DNA of 10,302 bases from Elusimicrobiota bacterium (GTDB lineage Bacteria; Elusimicrobiota; Elusimicrobia; UBA1565; UBA9628), in NCBI GenBank assembly GCA_028717525.1, contig JAQUNT010000037.1, positions 1-10,302 on the forward strand, in the 5' to 3' direction. The notes under the pieces were generated by a model. The model was not told the origin of the DNA, searched no databases, and saw only the letters and a program-made list of their open reading frames with translations. A program made the translations under genes and the position numbers. Shown piece by piece: positions 1 to 7,297 of the stretch (positions are counted from its first letter, which is position 1; each line of letters opens with the position of its first letter).

Positions 1-1391
1 GGCCCGTGCTGGACCTGGACCTGACGGTGCGCGGCGCCCGCTCCGGGGCCGCCCGGCTGGGGCGCCGGCTGGGGGCGGCCTTCGTGGTCCTCGACGATAA
101 GAACGGGGTCTTCCGCTTGGCCCTGCCCAAGGGACGGGGGGCGCTGCATATCGACGTCAGCGAGCTGCAGGGCGAGGACATCGCCGCAGACCTCGCGCGC
201 CGGGACTTCACGGTCAACGCCCTGGCCCTGCCGCTGGCACCGGACCTGCCCGCCGCCCTGCCCGAGTCCGCCATCTTGGACCCGCGCGGGGGACTGGCCG
301 ACCTGCGCCGCGGCCTGCTGCGCTGCGAGGACGAGGGCATCCTCAAGGCCGACCCCCTGCGCCTGCTGCGCGCCTTCCGCCTGGGAGCCCAGTTGGGCCT
401 CGCCATCGAGGCCGGGACCCTGCGCAGCCTGCGCGCGCTGCGCACGCGGGCGCTCCGCAGCGCGCCGGAGCGCATCTCGGCCGAGCTGACTTTGCTCCTG
501 GCCGAGCCGGGCTGCCCCGCCTGGCTGGCGCGCATGGACCACGCGGGGCTCCTGACCGCTCTCTTCGAGGACCTCGAGGCCGCGCGGCGGTGCGCCACCT
601 GCTACTACGGCCGCGGCGGGGTGCTGCGCCACACTTTGGAGGCGTGCTCCCGGCTGGACCTGCTCCTGGCCGACCCGCGGCGGGTCTTCGGCGAGGCGGC
701 TGGGCCGCTGCTGGAGTCTTTGGGAGAGCGCCTGCGGCCCGGCCAGCCCTGGCGCGCCGCCCTGATGCTGGCCGTGCTCCTGCACGACGTGTCCAAGCCA
801 GAGACGGCCCGGCGCAGGGGGGGGAGGCTGCGCTTCTTCGGCCACGACCTGGCCGGGGCGCGGCGCGCCGCGGGCCTGCTCAAGGCCCTGCGCTTCCCCA
901 ACGAGACCGTGGAGCTGGTCTCGGCCGTGGCCGCCCACCACCTGCGGCCGGGCAACCTGACCGCCGGAGGCGTGCTGACCGACAAGGCGGTCTACCGCTT
1001 CTTCCGCGACCTGGGCGAGCAGGCCGTGCCCGTGCTCCTGGCGTGCTGGGCCGACCACGCCAGCTATCTGCCCCACCGCCAGCTGGAGCGGCTCCTGCCC
1101 CAGGCCTGCGCCGAGCCGGACTCCTTCGACATGTCGGGCGTGCGGCCCGTGGAGGCGCGCAAGACCCTCAGGCACCTGCAGGTCATCGCGCAGCTCCTGC
1201 GCCGCCGCTTCGACGAGCGGCGCAAGCCCGTGCCGGACCGGCTCTTGGACGGCCACGCGGTGATGAAGGCTTCGGGCATCCCGCCGGGCCCCAAGGTGGG
1301 GGAACTGCTCGAGAAGCTGCGCGAGGCCCAGGCCGAGGGGAAGATCTCCACGAAGAGAGAGGCCCTGGACTTCCTCAAGAGATTGAAATAA
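1..1391 (+). CDS. CCA tRNA nucleotidyltransferase / poly(A) polymerase family protein with HD domain (5' partial)
   Basis: Class II nucleotidyltransferase that adds CCA (or only CC or A) to tRNA 3' ends, or makes poly(A) tails, in the cytoplasm. The N-terminus lies before the window: the glycine-rich GG...RD helix that should precede the catalytic site is absent, and the frame is open to the edge (first full codon at 3). Counting the GTG at 6 as residue 1, I see the metal-binding DLDL (D3, D5), the family signature RRDFTVNALA (65-74), ADPLRLLRAFRL (115-126), which is the nucleotide-selecting EDxxR region with Ala in place of Glu, and an HD domain (H209, H260-D261, H280, H311-H312). The C-terminal segment, roughly 411-460, has the DRLLDGHAVMKASGIPPGPK pattern usual in this family. 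The stop is TAA at 1389. About 30 residues are probably missing. CCA-adding, CC-adding, A-adding and poly(A) activities cannot be told apart here. The family call is firm. Confidence 0.93.
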   Translation, partial: PVLDLDLTVRGARSGAARLGRRLGAAFVVLDDKNGVFRLALPKGRGALHIDVSELQGEDIAADLARRDFTVNALALPLAPDLPAALPESAILDPRGGLADLRRGLLRCEDEGILKADPLRLLRAFRLGAQLGLAIEAGTLRSLRALRTRALRSAPERISAELTLLLAEPGCPAWLARMDHAGLLTALFEDLEAARRCATCYYGRGGVLRHTLEACSRLDLLLADPRRVFGEAAGPLLESLGERLRPGQPWRAALMLAVLLHDVSKPETARRRGGRLRFFGHDLAGARRAAGLLKALRFPNETVELVSAVAAHHLRPGNLTAGGVLTDKAVYRFFRDLGEQAVPVLLACWADHASYLPHRQLERLLPQACAEPDSFDMSGVRPVEARKTLRHLQVIAQLLRRRFDERRKPVPDRLLDGHAVMKASGIPPGPKVGELLEKLREAQAEGKISTKREALDFLKRLK

Positions 1392-1394
1392 CTC

Positions 1395-1400
1395 TATAAC
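1395..1400 (+). promoter_or_regulatory. weak candidate -10 box before the giant secreted protein gene
   Basis: TATAAC matches 5 of 6 bases of TATAAT and is an AT-rich island in the 49-base gap after the nucleotidyltransferase gene. Transcription would start near 1407, giving a leader of about 34 bases that carries GGCGGGGA. No good -35 box is seen at 16-18 bp, so read-through from upstream is the alternative. Confidence 0.35.
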
Positions 1401-1440
1401 ATCCCGGGATTACGCTGGCGTTGTGGCGGGGAACGCGAGC

Positions 1441-4400
1441 ATGAACCTGCGCAGGACATCCCTGGCGGCCCTTCTCCTCATCCTCTTCGCCGCGCCCAGG
1501 CTGCACGCCGAGCCGGCCTTCGCCTTCTCCAGCATCACCTACTGCAACGGAGCCGCGGCCGCGGCCACCGACCAAAGCCCCACCATCTACACCACCGTTC
1601 CCACCTGGTACACGGGCTTCACCATGGACTCGCCGGGGCTCATGGGCGGGGCCTATCCGCGCTCGAACACGCTCGGCGGCACCAGCCTCATGCTGCACCT
1701 CAACAACAGCGGGACCGACTCCTCCGGCATCGGGCGCTCGCTGCTCTATTCCGTCCCGGGAAACCACTACCAGGGCAACGCCTGCGTGGACGGAACCGGA
1801 ACCCCGAGTGACGCGGCGACCAGCTGGTCTACGGGCAAACCCTGGGGCCCCGGCGCCGGCACTCCGGACGGCGGCCTCAACTTCGCCGGCAACTACAATT
1901 ATTGCTGCAAGCATTACCGGACCTCTCTGCCCTATACGTGCGACAGCTATGGATACTCCTATTCGGTGGCTTACGACGCGATCCAGAGCATGGATGGAGT
2001 CTTCACCGAGAGGTCATTCTCCGTGGAGTTGTGGGTCAAGCCTGTGACCCCATACACCAGCGGCTCAGGCTCCAGCACCCGTCCCATCCTGCAGCAGTGC
2101 CCCGGGGGCGCCGGCAACAAATGCCTGTTCATCGGCCTCGCGAGCAACCGGCCCTATATGCGCTTCGGCACCGACAATCTCTTGGGCAACGTGACCCTCA
2201 GCAACAACGCTTGGCACCACCTGGTCTTCGCCTTCGACTACGGCTCGAAGTACCAGACCATCTTCGTAGACGGCACGAAGGACAACGAGCGCACCGCGGC
2301 CAACGCCTATCAAGGCGGCTCCGCCACCACCTATCTGGGCGCCTCGCCCAACGTCTACCCGGGGGACAGCTTCACCGGCGAGATGGACGACATCCGCATC
2401 CTCAACTACGAGATGCCCGGAGGCCAGGTCGCCAGCGACTTCGCGGGCCAGGCCTATTACTACAACGACGGGACCACGGGACGCTGGTACCCCTACTACT
2501 ACACCTGGGGCGATGACTGGACGCACGGCAGCAAGGCAGCCCACTTCAACATGAATATCGGCGCCATCCATACCCCCACCTCCAACGTCAACAACGCGGC
2601 CCAAGACGCCAACGAGGGCATCGCCTACCACGGCTTGGCCATCACCGTGAACACGACCGACCTGAAGCTGCCGCCCGACCCCACGCCCGCCATGGTCGGC
2701 GCGTCGTCCATCACTTGGGACTGGTCGAGCTACGTCTGCAACACCTACCCGACCAACAGCAACACCAAATACACCATCAACACCAACGCGGGCGCCCCGG
2801 GCTCCCCGAACAACCAGCCCTTCTACACCCCCACCGGTCTGACTCCCAACAGCCTCTACACCCTGTCCTACTCGGCGACCTACGTGGACACCTGCGCGGG
2901 CTGCTCCGGCAAGACCGTCGGCCCCTCCGGGTCCACCGCCGTCTCCTCCGTCAGGACCCTGGCCGCCAAGCCCACAGCGGCTCCCACCGGCATCACTGCG
3001 ACGGGCCCCACCACGGTCGAGATCACCGCGAAGATCCGCGACAATCCGGACAACACGCGCTGCGCGGTCTGGGCCAAGAAGAACGGCGCCTACAGCCTCT
3101 ATACCCCCTACTCCAGGATGATCCAGGACGAAGTCCTCAGCCTCACGGACCTGCCCAAGTCCAGCCACTACGTCTTCGCGATAAACTGCATGAACGAGGA
3201 GAACAAGATAGCGGAGCGCGGCCCGGAATCCGCCACGAGGTTCGTCTCGCAGCCCGAGACCCCGAACTCATTCGCGGGTGGGCACCCCGCGGGCCCCGTG
3301 GTCTGCCCGAAGACCGCCATCACCTGGACCTGGAACCCGGTGGCCATGGGCAGCCTCGACCCCGTCAGCTCGGCCAACACCCTTTACGAGGTCCGGGAGA
3401 TCTACGGCGACGGATCCTTGGGCGGCGTGAAGTGCAATCCCACGGGACTGACCACCTGCACGGAGACCGCCTTGCCGACCGCCACCTCCGTCAATCGCGT
3501 CGTACGGGCCTATGATGGCGGCGCCAGCTGGGCGGCGGCGGTCTGGAGCGACACGTCGGCAGTGGTCGGGGCCTCCACGGTCGGCGACTTCACGGACGCG
3601 CCCACCAGCCTCAGCGCGACCCCCGGCCACAACATCATCACCTGGAATTGGACGCCTCCGGTCGGCGTCTGCGTCCCGTTCCAGTACCTCCCCTACGACG
3701 CGGCCAGCGGCGCCCCCTACCCCCCTCTCGGGACCCTGACCGGGAATTCATGGCCCACGCCGCCCTGGATCCAGACCCGGGACCTCTCCGACGCCCCCCT
3801 GGAGACCAACAAGCTCTACTCGCTCCAGCTCCGGGCGAAGGACTCGGTCACCACCTTGGCCAGCCCCCTCTCTCCGTCCGCCAGCGCCTACACTCTGGCC
3901 GACTCGCCCAGCAACCTCAGGGCGGCCGCCGTCTCCACCGGGTCCTTGCAGCTCCAGTGGGACAGCACCAACCCGTCCTACACCCGCTTCGAGGTGTCGA
4001 TGTCCCCGCTCGACGCGCTGGGCCGGCTCATCTCGGTCTCGACCCTCGTCTACATCTCCGACAACTGGACCGCGCGCTCCTTGTCGGTCGACGGCCTGGC
4101 CTCCGGCACCACCTACACCTTCCGCGTGCGCGCGGCCAGCGGCCGCGCCCAGGACAGCTACGGGGGGCAGTTCTCCGATTTCGCGGTCCTTTCCTCCACC
4201 GTCACCCGGCCCCGGCCGCCCGTGCTGAGCGGCTCCGCGGTCGACAAGACCACCGTGCGCTGGGACTGGCCCGGGGCCACGGTCACCGGCGCGGTGGGCT
4301 ACCGGCTGGTCAGCGAAACCGAGGAGCCCATCCTGGTCGACCCCCACACGGCCGCGGTCACCTTCTCCTCCGGCCCATTCCGCCCCAACTCCGCCTGCGG

Positions 4401-6303
4401 GGCCAAGATCGCAGCCTACAACTCCAGCGGCGAATACGGCCCCTATTCCCCGGTGGTCTACGCCTTCACCTTGGCCGAGGAGCCGGCGGCTCCCGGCATC
4501 AGCGGGGCGAGCAGCAACACCATCAACCTGACCTGGAGCCCCAACGGCAACGCCTCCCACACTTTCTACGAGATCAGCCTGGCCACGGACTCCGCTTTCG
4601 GGGTGGTGGCGGCCACGGTGAGCGTCATGAGTACGTTCACCGTGGTCAGCGGCCTGTTCCCGGCCTCCACCTACTACGCGCGCGTGCGCGCCATCAACGG
4701 CGCGCAGGTCCCTACCACTTTCGTCAACGGAGGCTGGGCCTGCACGAAGTCGGACCCCAGCGTGACCCGCTCCTCGGCCCCGGTCTCGCCCTACGCCGTC
4801 CCGCCGGGCACCGTCGGGCTCTGGCACTTCGACGCGGACTCCGGGACCCGGGCCGTGGACTCCTCGGCCTGGGCCAACGCCGGGCAGCTCGCCTGTCAGG
4901 ACATCCCCGCCATCTGCAGCGCCCCCCGTTCGACTCCGACCTTCACCACGGACGCGCCGCCGAACCTGGGCCATGCGGTCACCTTTTCGGGAATGCGCAA
5001 CTCCCTGGCGAGCATCCCCAGCGGGGCGCAGTACCTCTTCACCGGGTCCCTGACGGTCAGCGCCTGGGTCAAGCCCGCCAGCGCCGTGCAGTCCGAGGGG
5101 GCGGGGCTGGTCGCCAAGGGCGCCTCGGGGGCCGAATCCTTCAGCCTGGAGCTCACCAACCGGACCGGAGGAGCGCGCTACCTCTTCCGCGTCCAGATGG
5201 ACGGCGGGCCGGCGCCGACCGTCACCGTCTTCGGCACGTCCACGGCCCGGACCGGCCAATGGGACCTGGTCACCGGGGTCTTCGACGCCGCCGCCAGCCC
5301 GAAGGTCGCCACGCTCTACGTCAACGGAGTGTTCGCAGCCAGCGGCACCACGCCCAGCGGCTGGGCGCGCGTGTCCAACGCCGAGCCCCTGACGGTGGGC
5401 AACCGCAAGGACGGATCCGGCAGCTACGGTCTGGGCTTCTCGGGCGTCATCGACGATGTCCGCCTGCTCAACTCGGCTCTGAGCGCCGCGCAGGTCGCGG
5501 AGCTCTATCGCAGCTACTTCCCGTCCCGGCTCACGCCGCCCGGGATCAACAGCGCCATCCGGCTGCTCCTGCCTCCCAACGCCTTCCCCTCGGCGGCCAG
5601 CATCTACGTGAGCGACGACCCGGTCAGCCACCCGCTGCGGGTCCCCTACAACTTCCTGGCGCAGGCCCTCTCCCGGCCGCCCTCCGGCCAGACGCTCATG
5701 CCGAACACCCCGACCTACCCGAGCCTGCTGGAGATCGTGCCGACCTTGGACGGCGTGAACTACTACGACGGCGCCCTGGGCTCGTCGGCGTCGTTGTCCT
5801 TGCCCTACGCCGATGCCAACGGCGACGGCATCATCGACGGCTCCAGCCCGCCGGCGCCCGTGGCTCAGCTCCAGCTCCACACCTTGAACACCTCGGTGCT
5901 CGGCTGGGAGGCCCTGCCCACGACCGTGGATACCGCGGACAAGAGGGTCTCGGCCCCGGTCTCGCACTTCTCCGTCTTCGCGCTCTTCGGCGCCACATCC
6001 TACGGCCAAACCTTGCCCGACATCCGGGTCTACCCGGTGCCTTGGAAGCCGCACTCCACGGACCGCTTCGGGGGCTCCTGGCTCACCTTCGACCGGCTGC
6101 CCACCCGGGGCTCCATACGCATCCTGACCCTCGCCGGCGAGAAGGTCTGCGACCTCGATTTCTCCAGCACGGACGCGGGCACCAAGCAATGGGACGGCCG
6201 CAACGCGGCCGGCAAGATGGCGGCCAGCGGGGTCTACTTCGCCCAGATCCTTTCGTCGACGGACGGGTCGAGCCGCATCCTGAGGTTCGCGATCGAGAAA
6301 TGA
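1441..6303 (+). CDS. giant secreted LamG / fibronectin-III repeat protein with FlgD-like (T9SS-type) C-terminal domain
   Basis: Probable surface or secreted adhesin or carbohydrate-binding protein of 1620 residues. I chose ATG 1441 over GTG 1423 because it starts directly at a classical signal peptide (MNLRRTS, hydrophobic core, then LHA|EP near residue 23) and has a purine-rich GGCGGGGA about 8 bases upstream. Domains counted from this start: LamG-like 80-340 (core FSVELWVKP near 193, WHHLVFAFD near 258, GEMDDIRILN near 313) with a Tyr/Cys-rich insert at 151-178; a second Tyr-rich stretch at 339-364; about seven FN3-like repeats at 409-1115; a second LamG-like domain at 1123-1360 (LTVSAWVKP, GVIDDVRLLN); an uncharacterised module at 1360-1520 with a calcium-loop-like DANGDGIID at 1458-1466, ending in SHFSVFALFG; and a C-terminal domain at 1524-1620 with VYPVPWKP, ITLAGEKV-like strands, QWDGRNAAGK and SGVYFAQI. 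That last pattern matches FlgD-Ig and Por-type sorting domains. No catalytic domain was recognised. The ligand is unknown. It is followed after one base by the PorV-like gene. Confidence 0.9.
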   Translation: MNLRRTSLAALLLILFAAPRLHAEPAFAFSSITYCNGAAAAATDQSPTIYTTVPTWYTGFTMDSPGLMGGAYPRSNTLGGTSLMLHLNNSGTDSSGIGRSLLYSVPGNHYQGNACVDGTGTPSDAATSWSTGKPWGPGAGTPDGGLNFAGNYNYCCKHYRTSLPYTCDSYGYSYSVAYDAIQSMDGVFTERSFSVELWVKPVTPYTSGSGSSTRPILQQCPGGAGNKCLFIGLASNRPYMRFGTDNLLGNVTLSNNAWHHLVFAFDYGSKYQTIFVDGTKDNERTAANAYQGGSATTYLGASPNVYPGDSFTGEMDDIRILNYEMPGGQVASDFAGQAYYYNDGTTGRWYPYYYTWGDDWTHGSKAAHFNMNIGAIHTPTSNVNNAAQDANEGIAYHGLAITVNTTDLKLPPDPTPAMVGASSITWDWSSYVCNTYPTNSNTKYTINTNAGAPGSPNNQPFYTPTGLTPNSLYTLSYSATYVDTCAGCSGKTVGPSGSTAVSSVRTLAAKPTAAPTGITATGPTTVEITAKIRDNPDNTRCAVWAKKNGAYSLYTPYSRMIQDEVLSLTDLPKSSHYVFAINCMNEENKIAERGPESATRFVSQPETPNSFAGGHPAGPVVCPKTAITWTWNPVAMGSLDPVSSANTLYEVREIYGDGSLGGVKCNPTGLTTCTETALPTATSVNRVVRAYDGGASWAAAVWSDTSAVVGASTVGDFTDAPTSLSATPGHNIITWNWTPPVGVCVPFQYLPYDAASGAPYPPLGTLTGNSWPTPPWIQTRDLSDAPLETNKLYSLQLRAKDSVTTLASPLSPSASAYTLADSPSNLRAAAVSTGSLQLQWDSTNPSYTRFEVSMSPLDALGRLISVSTLVYISDNWTARSLSVDGLASGTTYTFRVRAASGRAQDSYGGQFSDFAVLSSTVTRPRPPVLSGSAVDKTTVRWDWPGATVTGAVGYRLVSETEEPILVDPHTAAVTFSSGPFRPNSACGAKIAAYNSSGEYGPYSPVVYAFTLAEEPAAPGISGASSNTINLTWSPNGNASHTFYEISLATDSAFGVVAATVSVMSTFTVVSGLFPASTYYARVRAINGAQVPTTFVNGGWACTKSDPSVTRSSAPVSPYAVPPGTVGLWHFDADSGTRAVDSSAWANAGQLACQDIPAICSAPRSTPTFTTDAPPNLGHAVTFSGMRNSLASIPSGAQYLFTGSLTVSAWVKPASAVQSEGAGLVAKGASGAESFSLELTNRTGGARYLFRVQMDGGPAPTVTVFGTSTARTGQWDLVTGVFDAAASPKVATLYVNGVFAASGTTPSGWARVSNAEPLTVGNRKDGSGSYGLGFSGVIDDVRLLNSALSAAQVAELYRSYFPSRLTPPGINSAIRLLLPPNAFPSAASIYVSDDPVSHPLRVPYNFLAQALSRPPSGQTLMPNTPTYPSLLEIVPTLDGVNYYDGALGSSASLSLPYADANGDGIIDGSSPPAPVAQLQLHTLNTSVLGWEALPTTVDTADKRVSAPVSHFSVFALFGATSYGQTLPDIRVYPVPWKPHSTDRFGGSWLTFDRLPTRGSIRILTLAGEKVCDLDFSSTDAGTKQWDGRNAAGKMAASGVYFAQILSSTDGSSRILRFAIEK

Positions 6304-6304
6304 G

Positions 6305-7282
6305 ATGAAGCGCATCTTCCCCCTGGCGGCGGCGTTGGGTCTGGCTTGCGCCCCGGGCGCATGGGCCGCCTTCAACAACAAGGACGCGGGCACCTCCGCC
6401 GCGCAGTTCCTCAAGCTCGGCGCCGACGCGCGCGCGGCGGGCATGGGCCAGGCCGCGCGCGCCCTGTGCGAGGACGCCGGCGCCGTCTACTGGAACCCGG
6501 CCGGGCTGGCGGCCCTGAGCTACCGCCACGCGACCCTCACCCACGCCGCCTCCTACCAATCCACCTTCTACGACTTCCTGGCCTACGCCCAGCCCATCGA
6601 TTCGATCCTGGGGCGCAACCGCCGCGAGCTGCAGACCAACCAGCTGGGAGCCGTGGGCGTGGGCGTGCTCTACCAGAACTCGGGCCAGCTCGACGAGGTG
6701 GACAACACGGGGGCGGCCACCGGCGGACGCTTCACCCCGCAGGATTTCGCGGCGGTGGTGGCCTGGGGCGGGGCCCTGACCCGCTCCCTCGACGCCGGGG
6801 TGGGAGTCAAGTACATCTCCTCCCGCATCCAGGACACGGCCTCAACCGGCGCTGTCGACTTCGGGGTCCGGCTGCGCGGGCATCCCGGCGGCATGCCCTA
6901 CACGATCGCGCTGAGCGTCCACAACGTCGGCGGCCGCCTCAAGTTCATCCAGGAGAGCGACCCGCTGCCCCTGCAGGTTGCCGTCAGCCAGAGCCTGCGG
7001 CCGACCCGGAACATCTCTTTGAGCCTGGACTTGGTGGCGCCCCGCGACAACCGCATCTACCCGGCCTTCGGCGCGGAGTTCCGAAGCGCGGTGGGGCCCA
7101 ACCTGTCCGCCGCCGCGCGCCTGGGCTACGAGGGCCGGACCATGGGCTCGGACCTATCCTCCCTCTCCGGGCTCGGCCTGGGCGTGGGTCTGGGAGTGGC
7201 CCGCTTCTCCTTGGACTACGCCTGGATGCCCTACGGACTGCTGGGCGACGCCCACCGCTTCACGCTCTCCTGCCGGTTCTGA
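6305..7282 (+). CDS. PorV/PorQ-family outer-membrane beta-barrel protein
   Basis: 325-residue outer-membrane protein. Signal peptide MKRIFPLAAALGLACAPGAWA|AF (cut near 21). The mature start AFNNKDAGTSAAQFLKLGADARAAGMGQA, continuing to CEDAGAVYWNPAGLAAL (about 55-71), is the hallmark of the PorV/PorQ (UPF0164-like, FadL-related) family. The rest alternates short amphipathic strands and ends LSCRF, a terminal aromatic residue as in barrels recognised by the BAM machinery. In Bacteroidota PorV is the shuttle that collects type IX cargo by its C-terminal domain. Here the gene starts one base after the stop of a giant protein with such a domain, so a cargo-and-shuttle pairing is plausible but inferred. 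Translation is probably coupled: the upstream TGA and this ATG sit together in TGAGATG, preceded by GAGAAATGAG as a weak ribosome site. It could instead be a structural barrel with a different role. Confidence 0.87.
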   Translation: MKRIFPLAAALGLACAPGAWAAFNNKDAGTSAAQFLKLGADARAAGMGQAARALCEDAGAVYWNPAGLAALSYRHATLTHAASYQSTFYDFLAYAQPIDSILGRNRRELQTNQLGAVGVGVLYQNSGQLDEVDNTGAATGGRFTPQDFAAVVAWGGALTRSLDAGVGVKYISSRIQDTASTGAVDFGVRLRGHPGGMPYTIALSVHNVGGRLKFIQESDPLPLQVAVSQSLRPTRNISLSLDLVAPRDNRIYPAFGAEFRSAVGPNLSAAARLGYEGRTMGSDLSSLSGLGLGVGLGVARFSLDYAWMPYGLLGDAHRFTLSCRF

Positions 7283-7297
7283 GCCGCGGGAGCTCAG
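7279..7297. terminator. possible bidirectional terminator hairpin between convergent genes
   Basis: Perfect 6-bp inverted repeat CTGAGC / GCTCAG around a 7-base loop. It spans both stop codons of the convergent genes and the 11 bases between them. There is no T-run on either side, so it is not a standard intrinsic terminator. It could be a short stem that blocks read-through, or chance in a GC-rich sequence. Confidence 0.3.

Noticed and set aside
590..1399. 269-residue overlapping plus-strand frame inside the nucleotidyltransferase gene
   Set aside because: Arg/Ala/Pro/Gly-rich shadow frame; the other frame carries the HD-domain residues.
1383..1400. TTGAAA (1383-1388) as -35 partner of TATAAC
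   Set aside because: Only 6 bases separate the two boxes, far too few for a sigma70 promoter.
2065..3168. 367-residue minus-strand frame opposite the first part of the giant gene
   Set aside because: Gly/Val/Arg-rich translation without motifs; antisense shadow.
3648..6308. 886-residue overlapping open frame on the plus strand
   Set aside because: Low-complexity Arg/Gly/Leu/Pro/His translation in the +1/+2 frame of the real gene, with no signal peptide or motif; a GC artefact.
3748..6444. 898-residue open frame on the minus strand opposite the giant secreted protein gene
   Set aside because: Composition is Gly/Arg/Ala/Val/Asp-rich with no domain pattern, and it mirrors third-position GC of the plus-strand gene, which has clear domains throughout.
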